A stretch of 64,000 nt of DNA from Halichondria panicea (lineage: Eukaryota > Porifera > Demospongiae > Suberitida > Halichondriidae): contig NC_087384.1 of NCBI RefSeq assembly GCF_963675165.1, positions 6,131,182 through 6,195,181 of the forward strand, in the 5' to 3' direction. The notes under the pieces were generated by a model. That model saw nothing but the letters and a program-made list of their open reading frames with translations. It had not been told where the DNA came from and did no database searches. The position numbers and the translations under genes are program-made. Position 1 is the stretch's first letter. Each line of letters starts with the position of its first letter. Positions 1-18,606 of this stretch are shown piece by piece.

Positions 1-1412
<1,412 letters not shown>

Positions 1413-2409
1413 GTTTCTATAGGCTTCTAGTCATGTTTTCTTTCGTGGGTTTGCAAAATATAAATGCTTAGTCCTTGAGTTATGCTTAGTTTTGCTTTCC
1501 TTAAATGCCATTGCAGCCTTTTCAGAAAAGTGCGTACGCAGTGTTGCTACTCTACTTAGTTAGCTCTGCACTAGAATGCTATAGCTATTGATAGCTGCAA
1601 GAGTGAGAATATAGCTGCAAGGCTCTGCTGATGCAGCCATTAATTTTAACTTTGGCATCGATCCTTTTTAACAACAATCGTGGTCGATCACCCACTCAAT
1701 AAAATTTTGTATAATTGTCGTTTCTCTATAGTCAGATTGCGTTAGAATCAATCTCAGAGCATGTAACAACAAATATTTGCGGTGGGGGGTATTTAGGTGC
1801 GCCGCCAGTGCGCTTCGCACACTGGTAACTTGTTGCATCCATTCATCAAGCACCCCCCTCTCTCAATTCCTGACTACACCCCTGCATGTGTAGGGCTACT
1901 TCTACACGGTATGGTTTTCCTGTGCATAGATACAGGCCATTTCTGTTCCATAACATTAGAAAAACATACTGGCAACTGTATTTGTACCACTGAAAATTGT
2001 CCATGTAGAATCATTTATGTGTGAAAATGAATCGGAATATGCACTGATGTGATAAATAGATGTAACGAAAAAAGTTGGTGTTTGTTGCACTTTAGCATTT
2101 TCTACCAGACCCCTGAGATCTGGAGAGATTGGCATAAAGTTTGCGGCCAGTATGACACTACTATACCATAAGTGAATAAGCCATTTTGAACAAATTGGCT
2201 TGTGCTTTAATTTAGCGTCTCAGGCGTGGCTACTATATAATTATGTCAATGACGTTGCGTCCACCGCTTAGCTTTAATATTGGTGATATTCGAAAAGTAT
2301 GCCAAATCGCCAAATTTTCCCGTTATACGCAGTATATAGATATACGTATCCTAATGAACTCTTGGTATATAACTCAAGTACGTGTATATTTGTACATTAG
2401 AACATGCCG

Positions 2410-2473
2410 ATGTAGCTTGTAAGAAGTAATCCCTACAACACATATTGTAGGGATTACTTCTTACAAGCTACAT
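2410..2473. repeat. Perfect 29-bp inverted repeat with 6-bp spacer, upstream of peptide gene A
   Basis: Left arm 2410-2438 and right arm 2445-2473 are exact reverse complements, separated by cacata. It lies about 115 bp upstream of the TATA box of peptide gene A and is conserved in copy B (arms within 4881-4940). It could be the core of a small foldback element, a transcribed hairpin or a paired regulatory site. Confidence 0.85.
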
Positions 2474-2586
2474 ATTGGTTCCTTGTACAATACATGCTAC
2501 TAATAGGTACCAAAATGTAGATCAACATAGGAACCATGTACTCCACAAGGAATAATTTGGGAATGTGTACATCCTAGATTCTCCCA

Positions 2587-2593
2587 TATAAAA
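2587..2593 (+). promoter_or_regulatory. TATA box of peptide gene A
   Basis: TATAAAA lies 59 bp before the ATG at 2646, which leaves room for a start site about 30 bp downstream and a short leader. The same motif sits at 5059-5065 in front of copy B. Confidence 0.6.
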
Positions 2594-2645
2594 GAGTGTA
2601 TCTGAACGCTATAGCTGTCAGTTGAAATTGAAAGCAGTACTGAGC

Positions 2646-2953
2646 ATGAAAATTCCTGTGGTAGTATTGATTGTGGCCATATTGGTAGCCACCTTTTCCG
2701 TTCCAGATGTGGATGCTGCTGACTGCAATCAGAGGTCTTGTACCAGAGCATGTCAAAGGGGAACTAGATCAATTCAAGTGAGTACATGCAGTAGTAATGA
2801 AAGGTGAATCATGTTCATACAAATACTGCATGTATACAGGCATTTTGTCGAAGAATCCCTGTAAGAGTTCCACAAGTGAGAGCCGCATGCTGGGCTGTGC
2901 AGCTTGCTGGGCCTACCGCCTGCAAAGGATTTTGCTACTGGTATTGTGACTGA
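2646..2953 (+). CDS. Secreted eight-cysteine peptide, copy A (81 aa, two exons)
   Basis: Exons are 2646-2777 and 2840-2953; the 62-bp intron begins GTGAGT, ends ACAG and is phase 0. The 81-residue product starts with a classic signal peptide: M-K-I-P, then a hydrophobic core to about residue 19, with cleavage expected near A24/A25. The mature part of about 57 residues is basic. It has cysteines at 27, 32, 36, 47, 61, 72, 76 and 80 (spacing x4, x3, x10, x13, x10, x3, x3), enough for four disulfides. I do not recognise the family; the spacing is not an obvious match to beta-defensin, ShK or CS-alpha-beta patterns. An extracellular effector, antimicrobial or toxin-like role is only inferred. The intron is essential: reading through it gives a misleading 60-residue ORF. 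Confidence 0.75.
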
Positions 2954-3501
2954 ATACAGAGAAAGATATGCACAGCTAATTGAACAACTTTGTAGAGTAG
3001 CATTTATATAGGCCTGTTTAATAGTAATTAGCTGTGCTTATTGATGGATTTTTCTTTGTGCCCCTGAATGGCAACTATATGTTGACAAATTTCTTGCCAT
3101 AAAAAGTATTCAAAGTATCTGTACACAAAAATGATAGTATAATGGACTTTGGTGGACCATGACAAAGCTGTATTACTATAGCTGCTGCATGCACAGAATT
3201 CAGTAAGACTACCATTAAGTGTGCTTTTTATGCTTAATTAGAGGAATGCGGAATGGAATAGAGTATGGAATAATGCTCATCAATGTTCATATTTGAATGT
3301 CATAATGAGAAGGTGTGGCTTCTTGCCTCAAATTTTCTGGCGCTCCATGCCAGGGGCAGTCCCACTTGGGTGGTGTTTTGCACCACCCAAGTGGCCCCCC
3401 AACCTTTTAACTGTTTCTACTCCACTGAATCAAGCATGTTTCAGCAAAACATAATTATATGCTACTATATACTATTCTCCACCCTACCCATGCATGCACA
3501 G

Positions 3502-3676
3502 ATGGGAGACGTCTGGCTGCACTCTGGAAGGCTCACTTCTCCCAGAGGCTGACCCCCTCCAGTCCAACAAGAGCCGAGAGGCTGGTATGGCCGGGGGGAT
3601 GTTCTCACGGCTAGAGGCTCAGTTCAGAGCTTAGCAGGCGGCAAGGATTCTACATCAGGAATAGTACTCCAAAAAA
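3502..3676 (+). pseudogene. SANBR exon-15 relic in the second duplication unit
   Basis: It matches exon 15 of the intact gene (13173-13341) but contains an insertion near its start and the same in-frame TAG as the first relic. It was therefore already dead when the tandem duplication happened. Confidence 0.8.
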
Positions 3677-4880
3677 GTAAGAGTTTCTATAGGCTTCTAG
3701 TTATGTTTTCTTTCGTAGGTTTGCAAAATATAAATGCTTGGTTCTTGAGTTATGCCTAGTTTTGCTTTCCTTGAATGCCATTTCAGCCTTTCCAGAAAAG
3801 TGTGTAGAAAAATGTATGCAGTGTTGCTACTCTACTTAGTTAGCTCTGCACTAGAATGCTAGCTATTGATAGCTGCAAGAGTGAGAATATAGCTGCAAGG
3901 CTCTGCTGATATGATGCAGCCATTAATTTTAAACTTGGACTTTTGGCATCGATACTTTTTAACAACAATCATGGTCGAACATCACCAACTCTTTGAGTTT
4001 CTCTGTGATTCTGGATTCTGCCTGCTGCAGAATGCAAGTTCATTGCTCGTCACCACCCTCGACGCATTGAACTATTACATTTTGGTTGACTCCTCCATTA
4101 TTATTTGTAACTAGCTGAATAACATTTTGTATAATTGTCGTTTCTATAGTCAGATTGCGTTAGAATCAATCTCAGAGCATGTAACAACAAATATTTGCGG
4201 TGGAGGGGGTATTTAGGTGCGCCGCCAGTGTGTTTCGCACACTGGTAACTTGTTGCATCCATTCATCAAGCACCCCCCTCTCTCAATTCCTGACTACACC
4301 CCTGCATTTGTAGGGCTACTTCTACACTGCATGGTTCTCCTGTGCATAGATACAGGCCATTTCTGTTCCATAACACTAGAACAACATACTAGCAACTGTA
4401 TTTGTATCACTGCAAAATTGTCCACGTTGAATCATGTATGTGTGAAAACGAATCGGAATATGCACTGATGTGATAAATATATGTAACGAAAAAAAGTTGG
4501 TGTTTGTTGCGCTTTAGCATTTTCTACCAGACCCCTGAGATATGGAGAGATGGGCATAAAGTTTACGGCCAGTATATGACACTACTATACCATAATAATA
4601 TAACGATGAATTAAGTGAATAAGCCATTTTGAACAAACATTTTGAAATTGGCTTGTGCTTTAATTTAGCGTCTCGGGCTAAAACTCTACTATATATGTCA
4701 AGACATTGCGTCCACCACTTATATATAGCTTTAATATTGGTGATATTCGAAAAGTGTGCCAAATCACCAAATTTTCCCGTTATACGCAGTATATAGATAT
4801 ACGTATCCTAAGGAACTCTTGGTATATGACTCAAGTATACACACTCTCTACGTGTATACATGTACATTAGAACATGCCGA

Positions 4881-4940
4881 TGTAGCTTGTAAGAAGTAAT
4901 CCCTACAACACATATTGTAGGGATTACTTCTTACAAGCTA
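4881..4940. repeat. Inverted repeat upstream of peptide gene B
   Basis: This is the copy-B counterpart of the repeat at 2410-2473. Arms of at least 26 bp still pair perfectly; one small insertion lies just outside the right arm. Confidence 0.8.
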
Positions 4941-5058
4941 TACATATTGGTTCCTTGTACAATACATGCTACTAATAGGTACCAAAATGTAGATCAACAT
5001 AGGAACCATGTACTCCACAAAGAATAATTTGGGAATGCGTACATCCTAGATTCTCCCA

Positions 5059-5065
5059 TATAAAA
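5059..5065 (+). promoter_or_regulatory. TATA box of peptide gene B
   Basis: TATAAAA lies 57 bp before the last stretch leading to the ATG at 5122, in the same setting as copy A. Confidence 0.6.
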
Positions 5066-5121
5066 GAGTGCATGTGTCTGAACACTATAGCTGTCAGTTG
5101 AAATTGAAAGCAGTACTGAGC

Positions 5122-5426
5122 ATGAAAATTCCTGTGGTAGTATTGATTGTGGCCATATTGGTAGCCACCTTTTCCGTTCCAGATGTGGATGCTGCTGACT
5201 GCAATCAGAGGTCTTGTACCAGAGCATGTCAAAGGGGAACTAGATCAATTCAAGTGAGTACATGCAGTAATGAAAGGTGAATCATGTTCATACAAATACT
5301 GCATGTACACAGGCATTTTGTCGAAGAATCCCTGTAAGAGTTCCACAAGTGAGAGCTGCATGCTGGGGCGTGCAGCTTGCTGGGCCTACCGTCTGCAAAG
5401 GATTTTGCTACTGGTATTGCGACTGA
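5122..5426 (+). CDS. Secreted eight-cysteine peptide, copy B (81 aa, two exons)
   Basis: Exons are 5122-5253 and 5313-5426 with a 59-bp phase-0 intron. The product has the same length as copy A. All eight cysteines and the whole signal peptide are conserved. Only two residues in exon 2 differ (A63 to G and A71 to V), while the flanking non-coding DNA carries many indels. Gene, TATA box and upstream inverted repeat were duplicated together. The start is the ATG at 5122; upstream in-frame codons are not ATG. The function is unknown, but the retained reading frame suggests both copies are functional genes. Confidence 0.75.
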
Positions 5427-5664
5427 ATACAGAGAAAGATATGCACATGCAGCTATAATTGAACAACTTTGTAGAATAGTGTTTATTAATAGTAGGATAT
5501 TACAAATGTAGTTGTGTCGCTTATACTGATGGTTTTTTCTTTGTGCCCCTGAATGGCAACTATATATGTTGACAAATTCCTTGCCATAAAAAAGTATTTG
5601 AAGTATTCATACACAAAAATTATGTGTTAAACTCGGCCTGGGATCGAGGCTAAAGGCAAGTTTT

Positions 5665-7956
5665 ATGATTAGCTTTCTTTTGTCCTTGTATACACTTTCT
5701 TCTTTATCACATTCTGCGGAGGTTCCTCATTTCCATGCGGCAGTACTCTTGGAGGACGGCAATCAAAGATGTACTTTTGATGAGAGTATCACATCGGAGA
5801 TCCAGTCTGAAGAAATGATCTGGCTCCAAAATACAGGTGTGTAAGCATTATAATTGTATCTGCATATAACACATCGTCTATGCTAATTATACAACAATGT
5901 GTCTTTATTTCATGTTCTTATACAGCACCGGCTACTGGGCACACTGCAGGACCATCTTCTCGTACAGTGGGCACAGTTTTTCAACAGCTGATGGACAAAT
6001 ATCAGCCCAGTACTACTGCCCAAGCCAGTGAGCCGAAAAAAGAAGATCCTTCGTCTTTGTCACCTCCACCAGGTGTAGTAAATCAGTATGGATGCGTTTC
6101 TGTTCAACTTTCTAGTATTCTAGCCGTAGTTCCAGGCTTGCTAAGCTTTATTCGGAGCTTATAGTAACCAGCTCAACCTTAGAATTCGGGATATGGAAGG
6201 CAGCTTCAGTGCTGGACAGGGGTGCTAATTGGGACTACATGTATGTATTAAATATCAGATATATTGTATAGCGTGAAATTTTCGAGGGGCTTAATTTTCG
6301 CTGTTTTCGTTGGTTAACAATCCTACACGAAAATAAATTCCACATTATCTGCTATAATGTGCAAAGATTAAAGGCGTGGCTTTCGGTAAGCTGTCCAACC
6401 CCACAAGAGTGCCTCAAAAATTTTGTGCTATACGGTATAGGGCCTATTGTGTATATATGCTAGTTGTAACAATGTCATATTCTCATACAGCATTGGCTAC
6501 TGGGCACACTTTAGGATCATCTGCCCAACCAGTGAGTATAGCTCTTCAAAAGCTGATGGACAAATATCAGCTCACTACTTTCCAAATCGACCGTGAAATC
6601 CAGCAAAAAGACGTATTATATTTGGCTGCCTGGTTTGACAATGTGGAATACTATGTCGATGCGATGGAATTATCACCTGGTGAACATAGCGATGCCCGGA
6701 AAACAGAAAGTAACCACCTAGCCATGATCATGTGTTTGAAAATCTGGAAAAGTAAGAAGCTCTCACAAGCGACATTCAGGGCCCTTCTCGAGATGTTGGT
6801 AAAGCTGAAGAAAGGGGAGATTGCTGACAACGTCTGTCATTACATAAAGGTGAGTGTTTGTGTGTGCCTAAATTTGTACTTCGAGCCAAACCTTACATCA
6901 ATTGTGTGAGTGCACTGTATGTATATGTCTAGCCCCTAGACTGCTTCGTGTTCGACATAGCTAGACTCGTAATTAGGCTTTACAACTGTAAAAATGTAAT
7001 TAACTAGTATGAAATTTAAAAATCAATGATACCCCTCGACGAACAAGCTGTAGGTGAGGGTATGAAAAATGTTGTGATCTTTGACCTTTTGGACTAAGTT
7101 AACGCTTTCAAAACGCATTATACTTACAAGCATTTAATAACCTTAAACTATTGATGTGTTTTCAGGGAATTCTTAGAGTTAGCATTGTGTGTGTTACGCA
7201 TTTGAGTCGCAGAACCTCTGCTACTACATACACTATAAGAATCTTTGCAAAATCAAAGTTGAGGGTAGTCGGTAATATGGGCATAGTTAAGCATTCCGAT
7301 TGATCACAGATAACACTAAGTAATGTTGCGATTCTATGCAAAGCGTACACACCATAGTGTATAATTTAGGGAACACTCATGCAACACCAGTTCATTAGTG
7401 CTCAGCGAGATTGTGTATTTTGACTGATTCAATACAGGAAATTCCCACCACATCTGTTGAAGAGGGATCACTTCGAGGGATTTCTGTGGCACGAGGGCAG
7501 GAACACACTACTGAACAAGCAGTTCTGTCACCTATCACCGAAGTAGCAGGCCTCTTGAGAAAGCGATCAGTAAGAAGTGGAAGTGGGTGTGGGGACGAGG
7601 CTACAGAATTAGATGCCCTACTATCAAGCAATGGATTGACGTACAAAGACGTGGATGGGGAGTGCGAAGATGAACATATATTAAATATTTCACTGCAGCT
7701 GGAAAAGTGGGAGCTAGTAGCAACGCGGCTAGGATTAACGCCAGCTGAGATTGAAGCCATCAAATATAACAATCAATGCAATATAGAAATGATGAGATTG
7801 AACTGTCTTAAGAAATGGAAATCTAAGGCTCTACTCAGTGGAACAGCTACTTATCGAGTTCTACTACAAGCTTTGTTGGCTCTTAGCTGCAACGACCAAG
7901 CAAAGCAAGCGTGCTCACTACTCAAGGAATCACTAGAATGTCAACATAAAAAATAG
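5665..7956 (+). CDS. Protein with two death domains (398 aa, four exons)
   Basis: Exons are 5665-5836, 5926-6072, 6491-6849 and 7438-7956, with phases 1, 1, 0. The N-terminus is a short hydrophobic leader that could be a signal peptide or anchor. Exons 2 and 3 begin with related sequence (APATGHT / ALATGHT, then LMDKYQ), an internal duplication. Death domain 1 lies at about residues 128-226 (W-F-D-N, K-I-W-K-S-K, F-R-A-L-L-E). Death domain 2 lies at about 305-395 (W-E-L-V-A-T-R-L-G-L, L-K-K-W-K-S-K, Y-R-V-L-L-Q-A-L). Death domains form helical signalling assemblies in apoptosis and innate immunity, so an adaptor or receptor-tail role is likely but inferred. The first exon could belong to another transcript, but phase and length fit. 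A decayed copy of exons 2-4 lies at 19964-21320. Confidence 0.7.
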
Positions 7957-8164
7957 ATAATTAGACCCAAAAACGTTATATTGTGTGTTGTGTGTGTTTG
8001 TTTGTTTTGCTTTAATGTATTTTTATCATAAGCCAATATTCAGTAAGGAAAAGGTCATCTATTGTAAAAGTAAAAAAACTGTAAAAAAAAAATCATAAAC
8101 AAAAAAGCATTGCAAATAGTGGGAGGGGCTACCTTGCAAAAATAATACATTCCCAGATCGGAGA

Positions 8165-14165
<6,001 letters not shown>

Positions 14166-15087
14166 TGAGGACAGACTTAATTAATCTATATGAACAAATT
14201 CATTTTTTCTGTGTTCGCACATGCATGCATGGTTACAGGTATGAATTAATGATTGACACAAATTAATTTTTATATTGGAACGATTTGTTGCTACGTGTAT
14301 AATTCTTTTATATAAATATACATGACAAGAAAGGTCACATAATTAATTGGCGTTGATTCAATAATTATTGCTGACTGGGTACATGCATGTACTGTATGTA
14401 GTGTACTGCATGTAGTGTATGTAGTGTACGTAGGGGATGATCACATGCTACAAGTTTATCTCTAAAATATATGCGCATATATAGATGTCACCGTGTGTGT
14501 GTTAATTGGCGCGGGCACGGAGTACGTGCATGTGTGGTGGATTTATCATTACATGTAGGTCATAATTATATTACTGCATGCTGGCTCTTTCAGCCTATAG
14601 AAATTATGGCACCATTTATGGTCAGCAGATGCCGGATAAACTCGGGAGACTACCCAGGGTCTTCCCGCAAAGATAAAAGCCCATGATGAAAGCTGCTGAT
14701 AATAATTAGTCTATGTCAAAAATGCTACCGAGAAATCCCCAGGGTATTTCCCAGGGGTATTTTTACGGCATATAAGTAGTGAGTAAAGCTAAGTGGCCGA
14801 GTACTACGGCGAGTGTAAAGCCGGCCAAACAAGCGGTGTGACCCTGTAACAAGCAAGAATCCCTTGTGTGTTAATTAATACTCATGTTCAACAAGTAGCT
14901 ACGTGTATGACAGTGCCAGTTAGGCTTTTTATATGGATACTGCAACTGCAAGCATAATTTATAGTATCTGATGAATTATGCTGTAAGTGTCATGAAGTGT
15001 GGTTGCCTTGAACAGCACAGACAGACAGATATACAGCAAGATGAAATAAGAGATATGCACATACTCTAATTTCAGTTAATCGTTCAC
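14166..15087. other. Intergenic stretch with short tandem GTAGTGTA repeats
   Basis: AT-rich spacer after the SANBR stop. Around 14385-14435 a short TGTAGTGTA-type repeat occurs. I see no supported gene; the small ORF near 14471 has no recognisable feature. Confidence 0.5.
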
Positions 15088-15201
15088 ACCACACACAGGG
15101 CACTCCACAGTCTCCACATCCCTCACAGCCTCCACATCCCTCACACTTGTAACAGCTTCCACACACTCCTCAATATCGCTGCCTCCGATCTCTAACTGTA
15201 T
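15088..15201 (-). pseudogene. Relic of the UBZ4 exon of the XRCC1-UBZ gene (unit 1)
   Basis: On the minus strand it matches the zinc-finger end and the VRDV repeats of the exon at 30858-31154. It then jumps to a few bases resembling the start of exon 4 (compare 32150-32175). It is truncated and rearranged and marks the left flank of duplication unit 1. Confidence 0.7.
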
Positions 15202-15248
15202 GATTGTGTGCATGTATGCAAAATGTGCATGTGCCAGTGAGAATGAAC

Positions 15249-15391
15249 ATACCGTAGTTGATGTAATTACAGCACCAGAAAAATAGTTATTTTTGCGAGA
15301 CTACGCACAAATTAATTTATAATGGTGGTATAATTATGGCCAACAATTTTGAATTTATACTGGCGCTGTAATTACATCAACTACAGTATGT
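15249..15391. mobile_element. Small MITE with 30-bp terminal inverted repeats
   Basis: 15249-15278 and the stretch ending near 15390 are reverse complements with about two mismatches (GTAGTTGATGTAATTACAGC). The element is about 140 bp and each end abuts TA, as in Tc1/mariner-type non-autonomous elements. It has no coding capacity. Confidence 0.7.
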
Positions 15392-15853
15392 ACCACTTTT
15401 AAATTTTTGGCACAAAAATGTACTGTAGCATGTAATGTCGAGAATATTATTTTCACCCAACAACACTTAATTGTCAATTGGATTCTCTGTTGGCCATCGT
15501 AATAGACCCGTGAATGAAGTTGTGACGAATTGACGTAGGGGCCTGGCTCTTCCCTGTCGCTTATTTTGATATTTTGGAGGCATTTTCCCGGCCAATCCTA
15601 TAGCAATGTTTTTGTGGTACTTAACTTAATCTTATGTCATCATGACATCATGAATGTGAGCATTCTATTGCTCTGACCGTTGCAATATCTCCCTGGGAAA
15701 ACCCAGTCATTGCTAAGGTTTCACACCAGGTCAGTCACCAGCACTGCAATGGAATCTAGATCTAGATCTATATAAAGTAGCAGCATGCACCAATTGCATG
15801 CAGATCTACAAGGTGCATGGGATTGAATCTGCCACTCTTATCAACATAGCAAC

Positions 15854-17736
15854 ATGGCAAGCTATAAAATAGCTCGCAGCACAGTACAGAACTTGGATCT
15901 CTTTGATAAGTATACTTGCCCTCACTGTCACCATCTCTGCAAGGATGCTGTACAGTCAGTGTGTGGTCACTGGCTGTGTGAGAGCTGTGCAGATAAGCTA
16001 ATGGCAACTAGGTGAGTTCAAATTGACTAGATTAAAAATGTAATGAACTTGCATGTGTAGAAAGATTCTCATGTACAGTATAATTATATAGACTACCTAC
16101 AAAACACTAGCTACTACAACACTAGCTACTAGCTACTATAACCTATAACACTATATAGCTATATACTACAACACCAGCTACTATAACAACTCCACAGCTA
16201 TATATATTAGGTACATATACACATTCCTGCGGCCCACTTTATATTTTGCTCTTCTCTTTTTAAGCCCTTAATATTACTAGCCTGCATGGTAAATCTACCA
16301 GATCTGACAGACAGTAAATCTAACCTTGACGATCCGGTGGCCATCTGCACAACTATACACATACCTGGACTGCAAATTAACATATTACTATTCTACAGTT
16401 CCCCCAAGTGCCCGCAACCTGACTGCCAAGAAGACCTCAAATCAGATGGAGACCAGTGCTTCCCCGATCGCTTTGTGAGGAAAGAGATATCAAAGATGAT
16501 GGTCCTTTGCCCCTACAAAGACAACGGTTGCCAATGGGAGGACAAGACGGCTGCTTTGGAGGCTCATCTGAAGACGTGTACATTCGCCTCTAATGTGACG
16601 TGTCCACTAGCTTCTCTAGGATGCCAACACAGCCAAACAGTAAGTAGTCTATACGAGTAAGCAAAACAACTAAGATGCTATATACAGAGGATTGCAAACT
16701 CTTGTATAGCATCAAACATTTATTTGTATATAGTACAACTATAATATACTCTTATAACTATATATATACTCTTATAATTATAATGAGTTTGACAATGCAA
16801 TTCCTTGTATAAATTAATATTGGCTTCACTATATACAACCTTTATTATTGTTCACAGGGAACAAAACAGGAACTGCAAAAGCACATAGCTGAGTGTGGAC
16901 TGGAGCATCTACAGCTAATGGCTGGTATTTTGAGTCTCTTACGCCCACTACTACCGTCAGCCATCAGTTCCGAGAGTGCTAGCGTGGTTGAGAGAGACGG
17001 AGTCCTTACTAGCAAAGGAAGCAAAATGAAACGCTCAGCACTAAAACACGATGACTATGGCTACCGAAGCAGAAGGATCTACAGCGATGAGGCAAGTACA
17101 GCTGCTTTCGCTAGTGTTACGGAAAAGGTCAAGCTTGAGCTGGACACGAGACTGACCACACAACTGAGAAAAAAGGATGAAGAAATCGATACACTTGTAA
17201 AAAAAGTGAGTAGTTTAGAGAGAGCAATGAAATCAAAACAAGCCGAGTACGAGGATAGAGACTTTCGATTATCACTGATAGAAAATAGTTCCCACGATGG
17301 CCAAATGATTTGGAAGATACCGCAGTTTAGTCAGAGGATGGCCGACGCACAATCAGGCAAATACACCTCGATCTTCAGCCTTCCGTTTCACACGGGGAAG
17401 TACGGCTACAAGATGTGCCTCAGGCTATACATCCTAGGAGACGGTATCGGAAAGAACACTCACATGTCACTCTTCTTTGTAATAATGAAGGGAGAGTTTG
17501 ACAATATTCTGTCATGGCCTTTTACATCTAAAGTTACCTTTAAGCTGATCAATCAGACGGGGAATAGGGACATCATTGACAGCTTTAAACCAGACCCCAT
17601 GAGCAGTTCGTTCCGCAAGCCAAAGTCGGACATGAACATTGCGAGTGGTTGTCCACGTTTTGTATCTCACACTGAACTAAAGAGTGGTGGATTTATAGTA
17701 GATGACACTCTGTTCATCAAATGTACAGTAGATTAA
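15854..17736 (+). CDS. TRAF-like protein A: RING, TRAF zinc finger, coiled coil, MATH (425 aa)
   Basis: Exons are 15854-16011, 16399-16639 and 16858-17736 (phases 2 and 0). A RING finger occupies about residues 20-70 (CPHC, CGHWLCESC, then CPQPDC after the first intron). A TRAF-type zinc finger lies at about 85-155 (CPYKDNGC, HLKTC, CPLASLGC, HIAEC). A charged coiled coil covers about 200-265. A MATH/TRAF-C domain covers about 275-425 (MIWKIPQFSQR, KYGYKMCLRLYILGDG, GCPRFVSHTEL). The fold is that of TRAF E3 ligase adaptors, in which the coiled coil trimerises and MATH binds receptor tails. RING zinc ligands look intact, so ligase activity is plausible. It is one of three intact paralogues in this window, each adjoining or nested in XRCC1-UBZ exons or relics on the opposite strand. 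Confidence 0.9.
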
Positions 17737-17949
17737 TTGCTGTGTGTAATCTTAACAATTATTTCTATAGGAACAATGTCACGGATCACAATCATTCACT
17801 TGATTTTTGGTTCACTTGTTAACAACGTTACAGGCAGGTACATCAATCACTTTCATTTTTGGTATTATATGACTTAAATCTCTTACTCTCTAGCTGAATA
17901 ATAAACCATGCAGGCATGGGAATATCGTACCGTGCTACAGGAAAATTTG

Positions 17950-18256
17950 CACACAAATGCTGAACGAAGCGGAGCGTACATATTCACGATAAAATAATTT
18001 TGGCATGCCTCAGCATGCCTGGGTGCATGTGGTATTCAAATGTGCAAACACAGACCAATTCTGAGGATTCTCCGCATTCTCCGCATTAACATTTAAATGA
18101 TACTGCAAAAATAAAATGGACAGCAATGTAGTATTGAGTTTTAACGCTACCGAATGTCAATAGAAATCAACACACATTGATTATAGAATTGTATCTAGTT
18201 ACCTATTTCTATGGAGGTGATCTTGGATCGTTTTGCCAGTTCCAGTACAACCTCTG
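17950..18256 (-). pseudogene. Relic of XRCC1-UBZ exons 3 and 2 (unit 1)
   Basis: Minus-strand similarity to 39013-39405: the first bases of exon 3, the intervening intron and part of exon 2 (the stretch reading LELAKRSKITSIEI in the intact gene). It ends abruptly inside exon 2 and marks the right flank of duplication unit 1. Confidence 0.75.
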
Positions 18257-18606
18257 ACTTTATATCTAGGACATCATTAAATCAATATCTTTACTACCAC
18301 TTATTGTTGCTAAATGGGAAGTATCATACCAGGTATAATGCCAAGAGGCTCTTGGGTATTATTAGTAGATCTACATGCTATGATGGGGAGAGTATATATT
18401 ATTTTGCGCATGGGCATTAGGTCATGTAGAAGTTGGTAAGAAGTACCTGTAGATATTGCTTCAAGTATTACAGTTAGCGCTATCTAGCAGCTTTGCAGCC
18501 ATTTTAGGACAGTGACAAACATGGATTCTTCTGATATAGCCACTCTCCCGGTGGAGTATCGCTATATTAACAGTAGTTCAATTGGAAATGAAGGTCGATT
18601 TGAGGA

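Noticed and set aside
2410..2473. Hairpin as a microRNA precursor or a terminator
   Set aside because: The stem is fully perfect with a 6-nt loop, unlike a typical animal precursor, and bacterial-type terminators do not apply. Kept only as an inverted repeat.
1797..4468. Paired ORFs (MRRQC... type) at 1797-2024 and 4217-4468
   Set aside because: They are duplicated because the whole segment is duplicated. Their frames differ by stops and indels and have no family signal.
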